DNA from: Leifsonia sp. fls2-241-R2A-40a
GTDB taxonomy: Bacteria > Actinomycetota > Actinomycetes > Actinomycetales > Microbacteriaceae
DNA length: 64,000 nt
Direction of reading: 5' to 3'
Assembly (NCBI RefSeq): GCF_030209575.1
Contig: NZ_JARVRS010000001.1
Location: 248,001 to 312,000, forward strand
Shown piece after piece: positions 8,647-17,243 of the stretch. Each line of letters starts with the position of its first letter. Positions within the stretch are counted from its first letter, which is position 1. The position numbers and the translations under genes are program-made. The notes under the pieces are model-generated. The model had not been told where the DNA came from. It did no database searches and was given only the letters and a program-made list of their open reading frames with translations.

Positions 8647-9884
8647 GCGAGGATGCCAGCACACCGGCGCAGCCACCCGAAGCGAGCCGCGGCCGGTCGT
8701 GGCCCTTCCGCGGGCGACGGCAGCGCGCCGCGGCGCCCAGCGCGCCGGTCGACCCGGACGCCGAACTCGCGAACGCCGGCGGGATGGGCCGCGGCGTGCG
8801 CATCCTGCTCGGGCTCGCCTCCGCCGTGGTCATCTCGTTCGGCATCGCGGCGATCGGCGGCATCCTCGCCCCGACCCTGCTGGCCCTGGTGCTCACCATC
8901 TGCGCGCAGCCCGTGCGGGTCTGGCTGGAGCGCCACGGTACGCCGCAGGGTCTGGCGACCGGAGCCGTCGGTCTGACCGTGTTCGCCCTGCTCGCCGGGT
9001 TCATCGCCGTGCTGTGGATCGCGCTGGCGCAGTTCGTGGGGATGCTGCCGCAGTACAAGCCGCAGCTGCAGGAGCTCGGCAACCAGCTGACCGCCTGGCT
9101 GAAGAGCATCGGCCTGGGGCCCCAGCAGGTGCAGGAGATCCAGTCCGGCTTCGACCCCGGCAAGGCGCTCTCGTTCGTCACCGGCCTCCTCGGGAACGCG
9201 TTCGGGCTCATCGCGCTGTTGGTGATCGTGCTGACGATGCTCATCCTGATGCCGGCGGACGCGGCCTACACGCCAACGCTGCTCCGGCAGCTGAAGCCCA
9301 CCCGGCCGAACCTGGTCTACGCCGTCAGCGGCTACGCCGTCTCGGTCCGGCGCTACATGGTGGTCACGACCCTGCTCGGCATCGCCCAGGGCGTCATCAA
9401 CGGCGTCGCCCTGCTTCTGCTCGGGGTTCCGGCCGCGCTGCTCTGGGCGATCCTGTCCTTCCTGTGCAGCTTCATCCCGAACGTCGGCTATTTCATCGCC
9501 CTCGTGCCCCCGCTCGTCTTCGGCTATCTCACCGGCGGCTGGGGAACCGTGGTCGGGGTCATCATCGTCTACGGCGTCATCAACGCCATCATCCAGTCCG
9601 TCGTTCAGCCGAAGGTGGTCGGCAGCGCGGTCGCGCTCAGCCAGACGCTGACGTTCTTCTCCGTGCTGTTCTGGGCGGTCGTCCTGGGCCCGATCGGCGC
9701 CATCCTCGCGGTGCCGCTGACCCTGCTCGTGCGCGCCGTCCTCGTCGACTCCGATCCACGGGCGCGGTTGTGGCGCCCGATCATCGGCGACCTCGCGCAG
9801 ACCAAGGCGCAGATGAAGGCGGAGTCGGATGCGCGGCGCGAGGAGCGCCACCAGATCAAGGCGCAGGACGGCCGTCATGGGTAG
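8643..9884 (+). CDS. AI-2E family transporter (PerM-like)
   Basis: A 413-residue polytopic membrane protein of the AI-2E/PerM family. It has a hydrophilic N terminus, paired helices, then the conserved LLGVPAALLWAILSFLCSFI region and LSQTLTFFSVLFWAVVLGPI near the C terminus, ending in a charged tail. Family members export small molecules or act as Na+/H+ antiporters; the autoinducer-2 label is historical. The start overlaps the SulP stop (ATGA at 8643-8646) and the end overlaps the following GAP gene, placing it in the middle of a three-gene membrane operon. Confidence 0.9.
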   Translation: MSEDASTPAQPPEASRGRSWPFRGRRQRAAAPSAPVDPDAELANAGGMGRGVRILLGLASAVVISFGIAAIGGILAPTLLALVLTICAQPVRVWLERHGTPQGLATGAVGLTVFALLAGFIAVLWIALAQFVGMLPQYKPQLQELGNQLTAWLKSIGLGPQQVQEIQSGFDPGKALSFVTGLLGNAFGLIALLVIVLTMLILMPADAAYTPTLLRQLKPTRPNLVYAVSGYAVSVRRYMVVTTLLGIAQGVINGVALLLLGVPAALLWAILSFLCSFIPNVGYFIALVPPLVFGYLTGGWGTVVGVIIVYGVINAIIQSVVQPKVVGSAVALSQTLTFFSVLFWAVVLGPIGAILAVPLTLLVRAVLVDSDPRARLWRPIIGDLAQTKAQMKAESDARREERHQIKAQDGRHG

Positions 9885-10548
9885 CGCCATCGGCGACGTC
9901 CTGCCGCTCGCGGTCGGGATCGCGATCAGCCCGATCCCGATCATCGCCGCGATCCTCATGCTGCTGTCGCCGAAGGCCAGGGGCACGAGCGTCGGCTTCC
10001 TGATCGGCTGGGTCCTCGGCATCGTGGTCGCCGTGGTCGTCTTCACGCTGCTGTCGGCGCTGATCCCGAAGAGCGACCCGGACGCCTCCCGCCCGATCGC
10101 CGGGATCATCCAGATCATCCTGGGACTCCTGCTGCTGTTCCTGGCGTTCCGGCAGTGGCAGTCGCGCCCGCACGACGACGCCGAGCCTGCCCTCCCGTCG
10201 TGGATGGGCGCCATCGACTCGATGACCGCCGGGCGCGGTCTCGGCCTGGGCTTCCTCCTCGCCGCCGTGAACCCGAAGAACCTGCTGCTCGCCGCGGGCG
10301 CCGGGCTGGCGATCGGGGCGGCGGGCCTCAGCGCCGGCTCCGCCACCGTCGTGATCGTCGTCTTCACCGTGATCGCAGCGCTCTCGGTGGCGATCCCCGT
10401 GATCGCCTACCTGGTGGCCGCCGAGCGGATGCGCGCACCGCTCCAGTCGCTGCGCGGCTGGCTCGTCCGCAACAACGCCACGGTCATGGCGGTCCTGCTG
10501 CTGGTGCTCGGTGTCGTGCTCGTGGGCAAGGGCATCGGCAGCTTCTAG
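9877..10548 (+). CDS. GAP family (Sap, sulfolipid-1-addressing) membrane protein
   Basis: A 223-residue six-helix membrane protein of the GAP/SfLAP family. It has the N-terminal IGDVLPLAVGIAISPIPIIA and the central GFLLAAVNPKNLLLAAGAG typical of this LysE-like group. In mycobacteria relatives help move glycolipids to the cell surface; here the cargo is unknown. It overlaps the AI-2E gene by eight bases, so it is coupled to it. Its stop overlaps the last codon of the convergent HerA-like ATPase. Confidence 0.88.
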   Translation: MGSAIGDVLPLAVGIAISPIPIIAAILMLLSPKARGTSVGFLIGWVLGIVVAVVVFTLLSALIPKSDPDASRPIAGIIQIILGLLLLFLAFRQWQSRPHDDAEPALPSWMGAIDSMTAGRGLGLGFLLAAVNPKNLLLAAGAGLAIGAAGLSAGSATVVIVVFTVIAALSVAIPVIAYLVAAERMRAPLQSLRGWLVRNNATVMAVLLLVLGVVLVGKGIGSF

Positions 10549-11645
10549 CCGGCACGCTCCTCCACGCTCAGGTCGCCGCCTCCCTCCACCGTGAGGCGGC
10601 GGCCGATGCGCACCAGCTGCGGCTCGTCGGTGAACGCCCCGGCGAACAGCGCTTCGCCCTTGCGGAAGGAGGGCGACTGCTCCAGCAGCTGGTGGGGCAC
10701 GAAGCCGAAGACATCGGCGAGCTCCGCGAGGTCGCGCGGCGAGTTCATCCGCATGAGGCCGAGGTTGTCGCACTGCGAGAGCACGTTCGGGTGGATCTTG
10801 GTGGGGCGCTGCGTCGACAGGAACAGCCACAGACCGAACTTGCGGCCCTCGGCGGCGATCTGGATGAGCTGCTCCGTCAGCTGCGCCTCCACATCCGAGC
10901 GCGGCACGGGCGGGCAGAAGTTGTGCGCCTCGTCGATGACGATGAGGATGGGCCGCCGCTCCATCCGCCGCCGCCACAGGTCTTCGAGGACACCGAGCGC
11001 CGCGGCCTGCGGCTCCGCCAGATGCGTGAAGCCGCCCACGTCGAGCACCGTCGCCCGCGGGCGCTCCGCGATGACCGCGGCCGCCGAGCTTCCGCCGAAC
11101 GCCCAGAGCGGCCAGTCGAGCACCTGCAGGTTCTCGATCCGCAGGCCCAGGTGCTTCCGCGCGGGGTCGTCGGAACCCACCAGCGATTGCAGGAACGACG
11201 CAGGGAAGGTCGCCCGATCGTAGTGCTCCAGCGACGTATCGAGGTGCAGCAGCGCGTTGTACTCCTCCTCGTCGGCGATCGGATCGAGCCGGGCGACCGC
11301 GGCCTTCGCCCGCACGCTCAGGTCGACGAACCGGATGTGCAGCTGGGGTTCCTCCGGGGTGCTGGAATGCTGCACCCGGATGTCCAGCTCGCCCCAGCGC
11401 CCGGCCTCCGAACGGCTGACGCCCTCGCGCGTGCGGCGCAGTTCCACGAAGTCCGCGTTGGGGTCGATCACCGCGACAGGAAGGGCCGTCTCCAGCAGCA
11501 GCTGTTCCAGCACGACGCCCAGGGCGTACGTCTTCCCCGATCCGCTCTGGCCGCACCAGAAGGTGTGGCGATTGAAGCGGGAGCCGTCGATCACCGCCGG
11601 ACGCTCGGGCGACTCCACCGTTGTTCCGACCGTCAGCGGGATCAT
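10545..11645 (-). CDS. HerA-like ATP-binding protein (DUF87)
   Basis: A 366-residue P-loop ATPase of the HerA/FtsK superfamily. Walker A GQSGSGKT is at residues 32-39, Walker B PILIVIDEAHNF at about 232-243, and the sensor segment LFLSTQRPTKIHPNV follows. HerA proteins are hexameric DNA translocases that normally partner with the nuclease NurA, or with SIR2/DUF4297 effectors in defence systems. No such partner lies next to this gene: it is convergent with the GAP gene and divergent from a DUF2252 gene. Its role is therefore open. Confidence 0.88.
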   Translation of the reverse strand: MIPLTVGTTVESPERPAVIDGSRFNRHTFWCGQSGSGKTYALGVVLEQLLLETALPVAVIDPNADFVELRRTREGVSRSEAGRWGELDIRVQHSSTPEEPQLHIRFVDLSVRAKAAVARLDPIADEEEYNALLHLDTSLEHYDRATFPASFLQSLVGSDDPARKHLGLRIENLQVLDWPLWAFGGSSAAAVIAERPRATVLDVGGFTHLAEPQAAALGVLEDLWRRRMERRPILIVIDEAHNFCPPVPRSDVEAQLTEQLIQIAAEGRKFGLWLFLSTQRPTKIHPNVLSQCDNLGLMRMNSPRDLAELADVFGFVPHQLLEQSPSFRKGEALFAGAFTDEPQLVRIGRRLTVEGGGDLSVEERAG

Positions 11646-11816
11646 GGACCCTCCTCCTCCGGGGTGCGTGTGCCGCCGATGCTAGCGTGCGCGTCCGCAC
11701 CGCGGGCACCCCCGCATTCTGCATACCGCAGCGGACGGCGGCGCTCTACGATGAGGGCGTCAGCGCCGGATGCGCGCCCGGACCGGGCGGCACGACGCTC
11801 CGGTAGGAGGTGCGGC

Positions 11817-13211
11817 ATGAGTCTGGACGTTGCCGAAGCGGGAGAACGGGCCGAGAGCCCGCTCACGGCGGAGGAGCTGTATGAGGCCGGACGCGCAGCG
11901 CGCGAGTCGCTGCCGCGCTCCGCGCACGCCGAGTTCACTCCGCCGCCGGGGCGCGATCCGATCGGCATCCTCCGCGCGCAGCACGAGGACCGGCTGCAGT
12001 ACCTCGTCGATCTGCGGATCGAGCGGATGAGCGCCGACGCGTTCGCCTTCTACCGCGGCACCGCGGCCATCCAGGCGGCGGACCTCGCGGCGGCCCCGAC
12101 GACCGGCGCCGAGGTGGTGATCTGCGGGGACGCGCACCTCAGCAACTTCGGCATCTACCGGTCGCCCGAGAACGCGATGGTGTTCGACATCAACGACTTC
12201 GACGAGGCGACCGTCGGTCCGTGGGAGTGGGACCTCAAGCGCCTGCTGGCCAGTGTCGTGCTGGCCGGACGTTCGCTGAACATCCCCCCTGACCGCCTGC
12301 GCGAGATCACCGAGACGGCGGCCGATGCGTATCGCAGCCGGCTGGGGATGGCGCTCGCCACGCCCCTGGTGGAGCGGTACTTCACCCCGACCTCGGTCCG
12401 TTCGGGCCGCCAGGTGCTCAGCCCGGAGACCCTGCGCCTCATCCGCCAGGTGATCAAGGCGTCCCGGAAACGGACGACGGAGAACGTCGCCCGCCGCACG
12501 CTGCAGACGGAACCGGACGGCACCCTGCGTTTCGTCGAGCGGCCGCCCATCCAGACCCGGGCGGAGCCCGAGGTGCAGGCGCTCGCCCAGGACGCGTACG
12601 ACCGGTACCGCCACACCCTCTCGCCGAACACCGCGCTGCTCGCCTCGCAACTCCGGCTGGACGACGTCGCGCGCCGGGTGGTCGGCGTCGGAAGCGTCGG
12701 GACGCGCTGCTTCGTGATCGCGCTGCGCGGGCCCACCGGTGAGGCGGTCATCCTGCAGCTGAAGGAGGCGAACGCCTCGGTGGTCGAGCGCTTCGGGGGC
12801 GTCGAGCCCCTGCCCGGCTACCTCGATCTGAGCCTGCTTCCGGATGAGCAGGGCTACCGCGTCGTCGCCTGCCAGCGCATCCTCCAGGCCGTCTCCGACC
12901 CGTTCCTCGGCTTCCTCCGGGTGGAGGGTTTCGCCTTCTACATGCGGCTGTTCCGCAACCGCAACGCGTCGTTCGACATCCCCTCGATGAGCCAGATCCA
13001 GTTCCACGACTACGCCCAGGCGTGCGCCGTGGTGCTCGCGCGAGCGCACGCGCGCTCGCCGAAGGCGCCGTTCCTCGCCGGCTACATCGGCTCGAGAGGG
13101 TCGTTCGTCCGCGCGGTCGCGCACTGGGCCGAGCTGTACGCCGACCAGGCAGAGCTCGACTATGCGAACTTCGTGGAGGCCGCAGCCGGGGGCGCCTTCG
13201 CGGTCAGCTGA
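11817..13211 (+). CDS. DUF2252 family protein (kinase-like fold)
   Basis: A 464-residue DUF2252 protein. The conserved core VICGDAHLSNFGIYRSP followed by VFDINDFDEATVGPWEWDL (residues about 101-140) resembles the catalytic loop and metal-binding DxD region of aminoglycoside-phosphotransferase-like kinases; the C-terminal FHDYAQACAVVLARAHARS is also typical. Substrate is unknown. A strong TAGGAGG at 11804-11810 precedes the ATG. It runs divergently from the HerA-like gene across a 171-base gap in which I see no other gene. Confidence 0.88.
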   Translation: MSLDVAEAGERAESPLTAEELYEAGRAARESLPRSAHAEFTPPPGRDPIGILRAQHEDRLQYLVDLRIERMSADAFAFYRGTAAIQAADLAAAPTTGAEVVICGDAHLSNFGIYRSPENAMVFDINDFDEATVGPWEWDLKRLLASVVLAGRSLNIPPDRLREITETAADAYRSRLGMALATPLVERYFTPTSVRSGRQVLSPETLRLIRQVIKASRKRTTENVARRTLQTEPDGTLRFVERPPIQTRAEPEVQALAQDAYDRYRHTLSPNTALLASQLRLDDVARRVVGVGSVGTRCFVIALRGPTGEAVILQLKEANASVVERFGGVEPLPGYLDLSLLPDEQGYRVVACQRILQAVSDPFLGFLRVEGFAFYMRLFRNRNASFDIPSMSQIQFHDYAQACAVVLARAHARSPKAPFLAGYIGSRGSFVRAVAHWAELYADQAELDYANFVEAAAGGAFAVS

Positions 13212-13989
13212 GCGCGCGCTGTCCGTCCGGGAGGAGGAAGTCGCGCACCGTCTCCTCCACCGCCGGGGTGTCGAGGTGCAGCCCGTGACGGGCATCCAGC
13301 TCGACCATGACGGCGTCCGGGATGCGGTCGGTGAGCAGCCGCGCGTGCGCTACCGGGGTGAGCGCGTCGTGCGTGCCGTGCACTACGAGCGTGCGTGCGC
13401 GGATCCGCCCGAGTGCATCTGTGCCGTCGTGGTCGCGGCTCGCGGCGAAGTGGCCGCGCAGCGCCGGCCGCGTGGCGACACGGGTGAAGAAGCGGTCGAC
13501 GTCGCCGGGATGCGCGGCAGCCCATCCATCGTCGAAGAAGAGGGGCAGCATCCGGTCGCGGTCGCCGCTCAGCAGGTCCGCGACCACGGCCGGATCGCGA
13601 CGCTCGGCGGTGCGGTCGCCCGCCGTCGTGGCGATCAGCGCGAGACGTCGCACGCGCTCGGGATGGTCGGCCGCCAGCCACTGCGCGACGCGTCCGCCCA
13701 TCGAGTGACCGACGACGTGCGCTGCCGCAACACCGGCGGCGTCGAGCACCGCCACGGCATCGTCGGCGAAGGCGCGCGTGGAGTACGCCGCCGGGTCGCC
13801 GAGCCCGCTCTCCCCGATCCCGCGGTGGTCGTACACGATGACGCGGAAGTCGCGCGCGAGCGCGTCCGCGAACGGGCCCCAGCCGTGCATCCCGGTCGCC
13901 TGCCCGGCGATCAGCAGCACCGGCACGCCGACTCCGTGCTCCTCGTACGCGATGCGGGTGCCGTCGTCGGCGGTCGCGAAGGTGGTCAC
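13204..13989 (-). CDS. Alpha/beta-fold hydrolase
   Basis: A 261-residue alpha/beta hydrolase. The nucleophile elbow GHSMGG has Ser96; the acid is Asp208 in HGTHDALTP and the base probably His235 in DARHGLHLD; an oxyanion-type segment follows LLIAGQATGMHGW. It resembles haloperoxidase-like and 3-oxoadipate enol-lactonase-like hydrolases, but the substrate is not predictable. Its ATG overlaps the stop of the upstream ABC ATPase gene, so the two form a coupled pair. It converges with the DUF2252 gene, overlapping it by eight bases. Confidence 0.9.
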   Translation of the reverse strand: MTTFATADDGTRIAYEEHGVGVPVLLIAGQATGMHGWGPFADALARDFRVIVYDHRGIGESGLGDPAAYSTRAFADDAVAVLDAAGVAAAHVVGHSMGGRVAQWLAADHPERVRRLALIATTAGDRTAERRDPAVVADLLSGDRDRMLPLFFDDGWAAAHPGDVDRFFTRVATRPALRGHFAASRDHDGTDALGRIRARTLVVHGTHDALTPVAHARLLTDRIPDAVMVELDARHGLHLDTPAVEETVRDFLLPDGQRALS

Positions 13990-14834
13990 GCGACCGCTCC
14001 GGCAGCGCGTCCGGCAGCCGCTCGCTCGCGCACCGCGCGGGCGCTCCAGCGGCCGTCGGCCTTCTCGACCCGGATGCGGTGCTCGAACGCGCGGGTCACC
14101 GTCTCCGTGGTGATCGTGCCGTCGATCTCCCCCGTCGCGACGGTGCGTCCGTGCGCGATGAGGAGCGCGTGCGTCGTCGTCTCCGGGAGCTCCTCCAGGT
14201 GGTGGGTGACGAGCACCGACGCGAGCTCGGGCGCGGTGTGCGAGAGCCCGTCGATCGTCTCCAGCAGCTGCTCACGCGCCGCGACATCCAGTCCCGTCGT
14301 CGGCTCGTCCAGCAGCAGCAGGCGCGGGTCCGAGATGAGCGCACGAGCGATCAGCGTGCGCCCGCGCTCCCCCTGGGACAGCGTGGGCCAGCGGGCGTCG
14401 CGCCGCTCGTCCAGCCCCACCGAGTGGAGGAGCTCCCGGGCACGGCCGGCCTCCGCCGCGGTCGCGTCCCACCGCATGGGGAGTTCGAGCGTCCCGGTGA
14501 TGCCGGTGAGCACGACCTCCGTCGCCGCGAGCGGCGACCGCACCGGGTGGCGCGGGTTGACGTGGCCGATGTGGCGGCGCAGCTCCTGCAGCTCCACCCG
14601 TCCGAGCCGCCGGCCGAGCACATCCACCGTGCCGGAGGTGGGGAAGGTGAGCGCGCCGCAGAACCCGAGCAGTGTCGACTTGCCCGCTCCGTTGGGCCCG
14701 AGCAGCGCCCAGTGCTCCCCCGCACGCACGGTGAGGTCGATCCCGTCGAGGATCTGAGTCCCGCTGCGCCGGAAGGTGACGTCGCGGAGTTCGAGGACGG
14801 CGCCGGACGGGACGGACGGATCGGTCGAGGTCAC
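13986..14834 (-). CDS. ABC transporter ATP-binding protein (single-domain, no adjacent permease)
   Basis: A 282-residue ABC ATPase. Walker A GPNGAGKS is at residues 46-53, the signature LSQGERGRT at about 152-160, and Walker B LLLLDEPTTGLD at about 172-183. The Q-loop region HVNPRHPVRSPLAATEVVLT is of the ModF/iron-uptake-ATPase kind. No permease or binding protein is nearby; the only partner is the downstream coupled hydrolase. It may serve a permease encoded elsewhere. It is divergent from the acyl-CoA dehydrogenase gene across about 100 bases. Confidence 0.9.
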   Translation of the reverse strand: MTSTDPSVPSGAVLELRDVTFRRSGTQILDGIDLTVRAGEHWALLGPNGAGKSTLLGFCGALTFPTSGTVDVLGRRLGRVELQELRRHIGHVNPRHPVRSPLAATEVVLTGITGTLELPMRWDATAAEAGRARELLHSVGLDERRDARWPTLSQGERGRTLIARALISDPRLLLLDEPTTGLDVAAREQLLETIDGLSHTAPELASVLVTHHLEELPETTTHALLIAHGRTVATGEIDGTITTETVTRAFEHRIRVEKADGRWSARAVRERAAAGRAAGAVA

Positions 14835-14937
14835 CGATTCACCCTAGCCGGGCGGAGGCCGTGACTTCGCTGAGCGTACTGGTCACCCGGGCGTCAAGGG
14901 ACTCGTCCGCGCCCGCCGACCGTGGAACGGTGGTGCC

Positions 14938-15972
14938 ATGACCCCTTCGGCTCCCGCCGCGACGATGATCACCGGTTACGAACAGGCCGCCGCGGACGCC
15001 GCCGGCCACGTCGCTCCCCTGTTGGCGGCGCTCGCCCGGGTGGATGCGGCCGCCGTCCCGCTCCCCGGCAGCGGTCGAACCGCCGAGCGCTTCCGGACCC
15101 TCTCCCGCGTCGCCGGCATCGACGTCACGGCCGCCCGCGTGCTGGAGCCGCACCTCGACGCGCTCGCGATCCTGTCCGAAGCGGGTCTTCCCGCGCCGGC
15201 CCCGGGCACGACCTGGGGCGTTTTCGCGGCGGAGGCGCCGGGGGCGGCCTTGGAGGCGGTCGAGGGACCGGACGGATGGACGCTGACCGGTGTGAAACCG
15301 TGGTGCTCCCTCGGCGGGCAGCTCAGCCACGGCCTGGTCACCGCCCGGCACCGCGACGACCGCCGGATGTTCACGGTCGATCTGCGGCAGGAGTCGGTCC
15401 AGGCGGAGTCCGCGACCTGGGTCGCGCGCGGGCTCGCCGAGGTGCAGAGCGGGCCGCTGCGCTTCGACGGGGCGTCCGCCGAGGAGGTGGGCGGCCCGGG
15501 CTGGTACCTGTCGCGGCCCGGGTTCCGGTGGGGCGGCATCGGCGTCGCGGCGTGCTGGTGGGGCGCGTGCGTGCCCCTGTTCCGGGCGCTGGCCGATCGC
15601 GCGGCCACCCCCGGCAATCCCCTGCTCGCGGCGCGGGTCGGTGCGCTCTACCGGGCGCTGTCATCGGGCCGCCTCCAGCTGGAGCGCGCGGCGGCCCTCA
15701 TCGACGCGCAGGTGGCGGACGACGCGGCGGCCGTCCTCGCGCACGAGGTGCGGGGCACGGTCGCCGACGGCGTCGCGCTGACCCTCGCCGCCGTGCACGA
15801 CCTGCTCGGTCCGGCCGCCCTCGCGTTCGACGAGGAGCAGGCCCGGCGGGTCGCCGATCTCGACCTCTACGTGGCGCAGTACCATCGCGGCCCCGACGAC
15901 GCCTCCCTGGCGGCACGGCTCGAGTCGCTCGCCTCCGCATCCTCGCTCGACGGCGAGTCCGTCTGGTGGTGA
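14938..15972 (+). CDS. Acyl-CoA dehydrogenase homologue
   Basis: A 344-residue protein of the acyl-CoA dehydrogenase fold, shorter than the usual 380 or so. The middle beta domain is recognisable (GTTWGVFAAEAPGAALEA; GWTLTGVKPWCSLGGQLSH, equivalent to the GxKxWxTxG segment). The N-terminal helical region is diverged and I cannot place the catalytic Glu in the C-terminal helices, so it may oxidise an unusual acyl or amine substrate. Its stop overlaps the next start (GTGA), so it is the first gene of a coupled three-gene cassette. Confidence 0.8.
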   Translation: MTPSAPAATMITGYEQAAADAAGHVAPLLAALARVDAAAVPLPGSGRTAERFRTLSRVAGIDVTAARVLEPHLDALAILSEAGLPAPAPGTTWGVFAAEAPGAALEAVEGPDGWTLTGVKPWCSLGGQLSHGLVTARHRDDRRMFTVDLRQESVQAESATWVARGLAEVQSGPLRFDGASAEEVGGPGWYLSRPGFRWGGIGVAACWWGACVPLFRALADRAATPGNPLLAARVGALYRALSSGRLQLERAAALIDAQVADDAAAVLAHEVRGTVADGVALTLAAVHDLLGPAALAFDEEQARRVADLDLYVAQYHRGPDDASLAARLESLASASSLDGESVWW

Positions 15973-17243
15973 CCTTCGACCCGTATACCGCCGTCACCTC
16001 GCCCGCGGTCTGGGAGTCGCTGCCGCAGTGGGATGACGTGCCCGAGCTCGCCGACAGGTCCGACGACCTCGTCGTCTTCTCAGCCCATCCCGACGACGAG
16101 ACGCTCGGCGTCGGGGGCCTGCTCGCCCGCGCCGCTGCACGCAACGCCTCCGCGAGCGTGGTGGTGGCCACGGCCTCCGATCCGGACCGGCTGGGCGAAC
16201 TCGCCGCCGCCCTGGACGCCCTCGGCTTCCCCCGGGAGACCGGCGACGCGCGCATCCGGCCGCTCGGTCTCCCGGACGGCGCGCTGAAGCACAGCACCCT
16301 CGAGCTGCGCGCGGCGATCCGCCGGGAGCTGGACGCCGCTCCGGGGATCCCGGTAACGCGCCTCGTGCTGGCGCCGTGGACCGGCGACCGCCACGGCGAC
16401 CATCGTGCCCTCGGCCGCGAGGTGGTCGCGGCGGCACGCGAACGCGGTGAGCGCGTCCTCCTGTACCCGGTGTGGCTCTGGCAGTGGGGGACGCCGGACG
16501 ACGTCCCGTGGCGACGCACGGTTCGCGTTCCGCTCGAGCCGGCAGAGCGCGCCCGCAAGCAGGATGCGCTCGCCCGCTTCGTCACGCAGCTCCGGAGCCC
16601 GGCGCATCCCGACGGCGTGCTGGACCGCGGCTTCGTCGAGCGCGCCGGCACCGGTCAGGAGGTGCTCTTCGAGCCGCCGCCCGCCGCCGACGACCACTTC
16701 GAGCGGATGCACAGCGAACGGGACGATCCGTGGCGCGTGCGCACCCGCTGGTACGAGCGCCGCCGGCGCGCGGTGCTCACCGCATCCCTCCCCCGCGAGC
16801 GCTACGCCCGAGGGCTCGAGCTGGGCTGCTCCATCGGCGAGACCACCGCCGTGCTCGCGGATCGCTGCGACGTGCTGACGGCCGTGGACGGATCCGCCGC
16901 AGCGGTCGAGGCGGCGGCGCGCCTGCTCCACGACCGGCCCACCGTGACCGTCGAACAGAGGCGGATCCCCGACGAGTGGCCGGACGGCGCGGACGGCGCC
17001 GACCTCGTCGTCGTCTCGGAACTGGCCTACTACTTCGCCGAACCCGAATGGGATGCGGTGACCGACCGGATCCTCGGCTCCCTCCGCGCGGGCGGCGACG
17101 TCGTGCTCTGCCACTGGACGGGGGACGCGGACGACTTCGCGCAGACCGCCGAGTCGGCCCACGCCCGCTTCATCGAGCGCTCCGGGATGCGGCCGGTGGT
17201 CCGGCACATCGACGAGGAGTTCGTGCTGGAGGTGCTCCGGTGA
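15969..17243 (+). CDS. Bifunctional PIG-L deacetylase / class I SAM-dependent methyltransferase
   Basis: A 424-residue fusion. The N-terminal half is a PIG-L (LmbE-like) zinc deacetylase with SAHPDDETLGVGG (residues about 38-50) and a downstream HGDHRALGREV, giving the metal-binding AHPDDE and HxxH ligands. The C-terminal half (from about residue 270) is a class I methyltransferase with motif I LELGCSIGETTAVLAD and motif II LTAVDGSAAAVEAA. PIG-L enzymes deacetylate N-acetylglucosaminyl compounds, as in mycothiol synthesis. The GTG at 15969 overlaps the previous stop; a GTG three bases earlier is equally possible. The stop overlaps the glycosyltransferase start. Confidence 0.9.
   Translation: MTFDPYTAVTSPAVWESLPQWDDVPELADRSDDLVVFSAHPDDETLGVGGLLARAAARNASASVVVATASDPDRLGELAAALDALGFPRETGDARIRPLGLPDGALKHSTLELRAAIRRELDAAPGIPVTRLVLAPWTGDRHGDHRALGREVVAAARERGERVLLYPVWLWQWGTPDDVPWRRTVRVPLEPAERARKQDALARFVTQLRSPAHPDGVLDRGFVERAGTGQEVLFEPPPAADDHFERMHSERDDPWRVRTRWYERRRRAVLTASLPRERYARGLELGCSIGETTAVLADRCDVLTAVDGSAAAVEAAARLLHDRPTVTVEQRRIPDEWPDGADGADLVVVSELAYYFAEPEWDAVTDRILGSLRAGGDVVLCHWTGDADDFAQTAESAHARFIERSGMRPVVRHIDEEFVLEVLR

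Noticed and set aside
13204-14834. Hydrolase plus ABC ATPase considered as a complete importer or antibiotic system
   Set aside because: No permease or binding protein is present; the pair is only translationally coupled.
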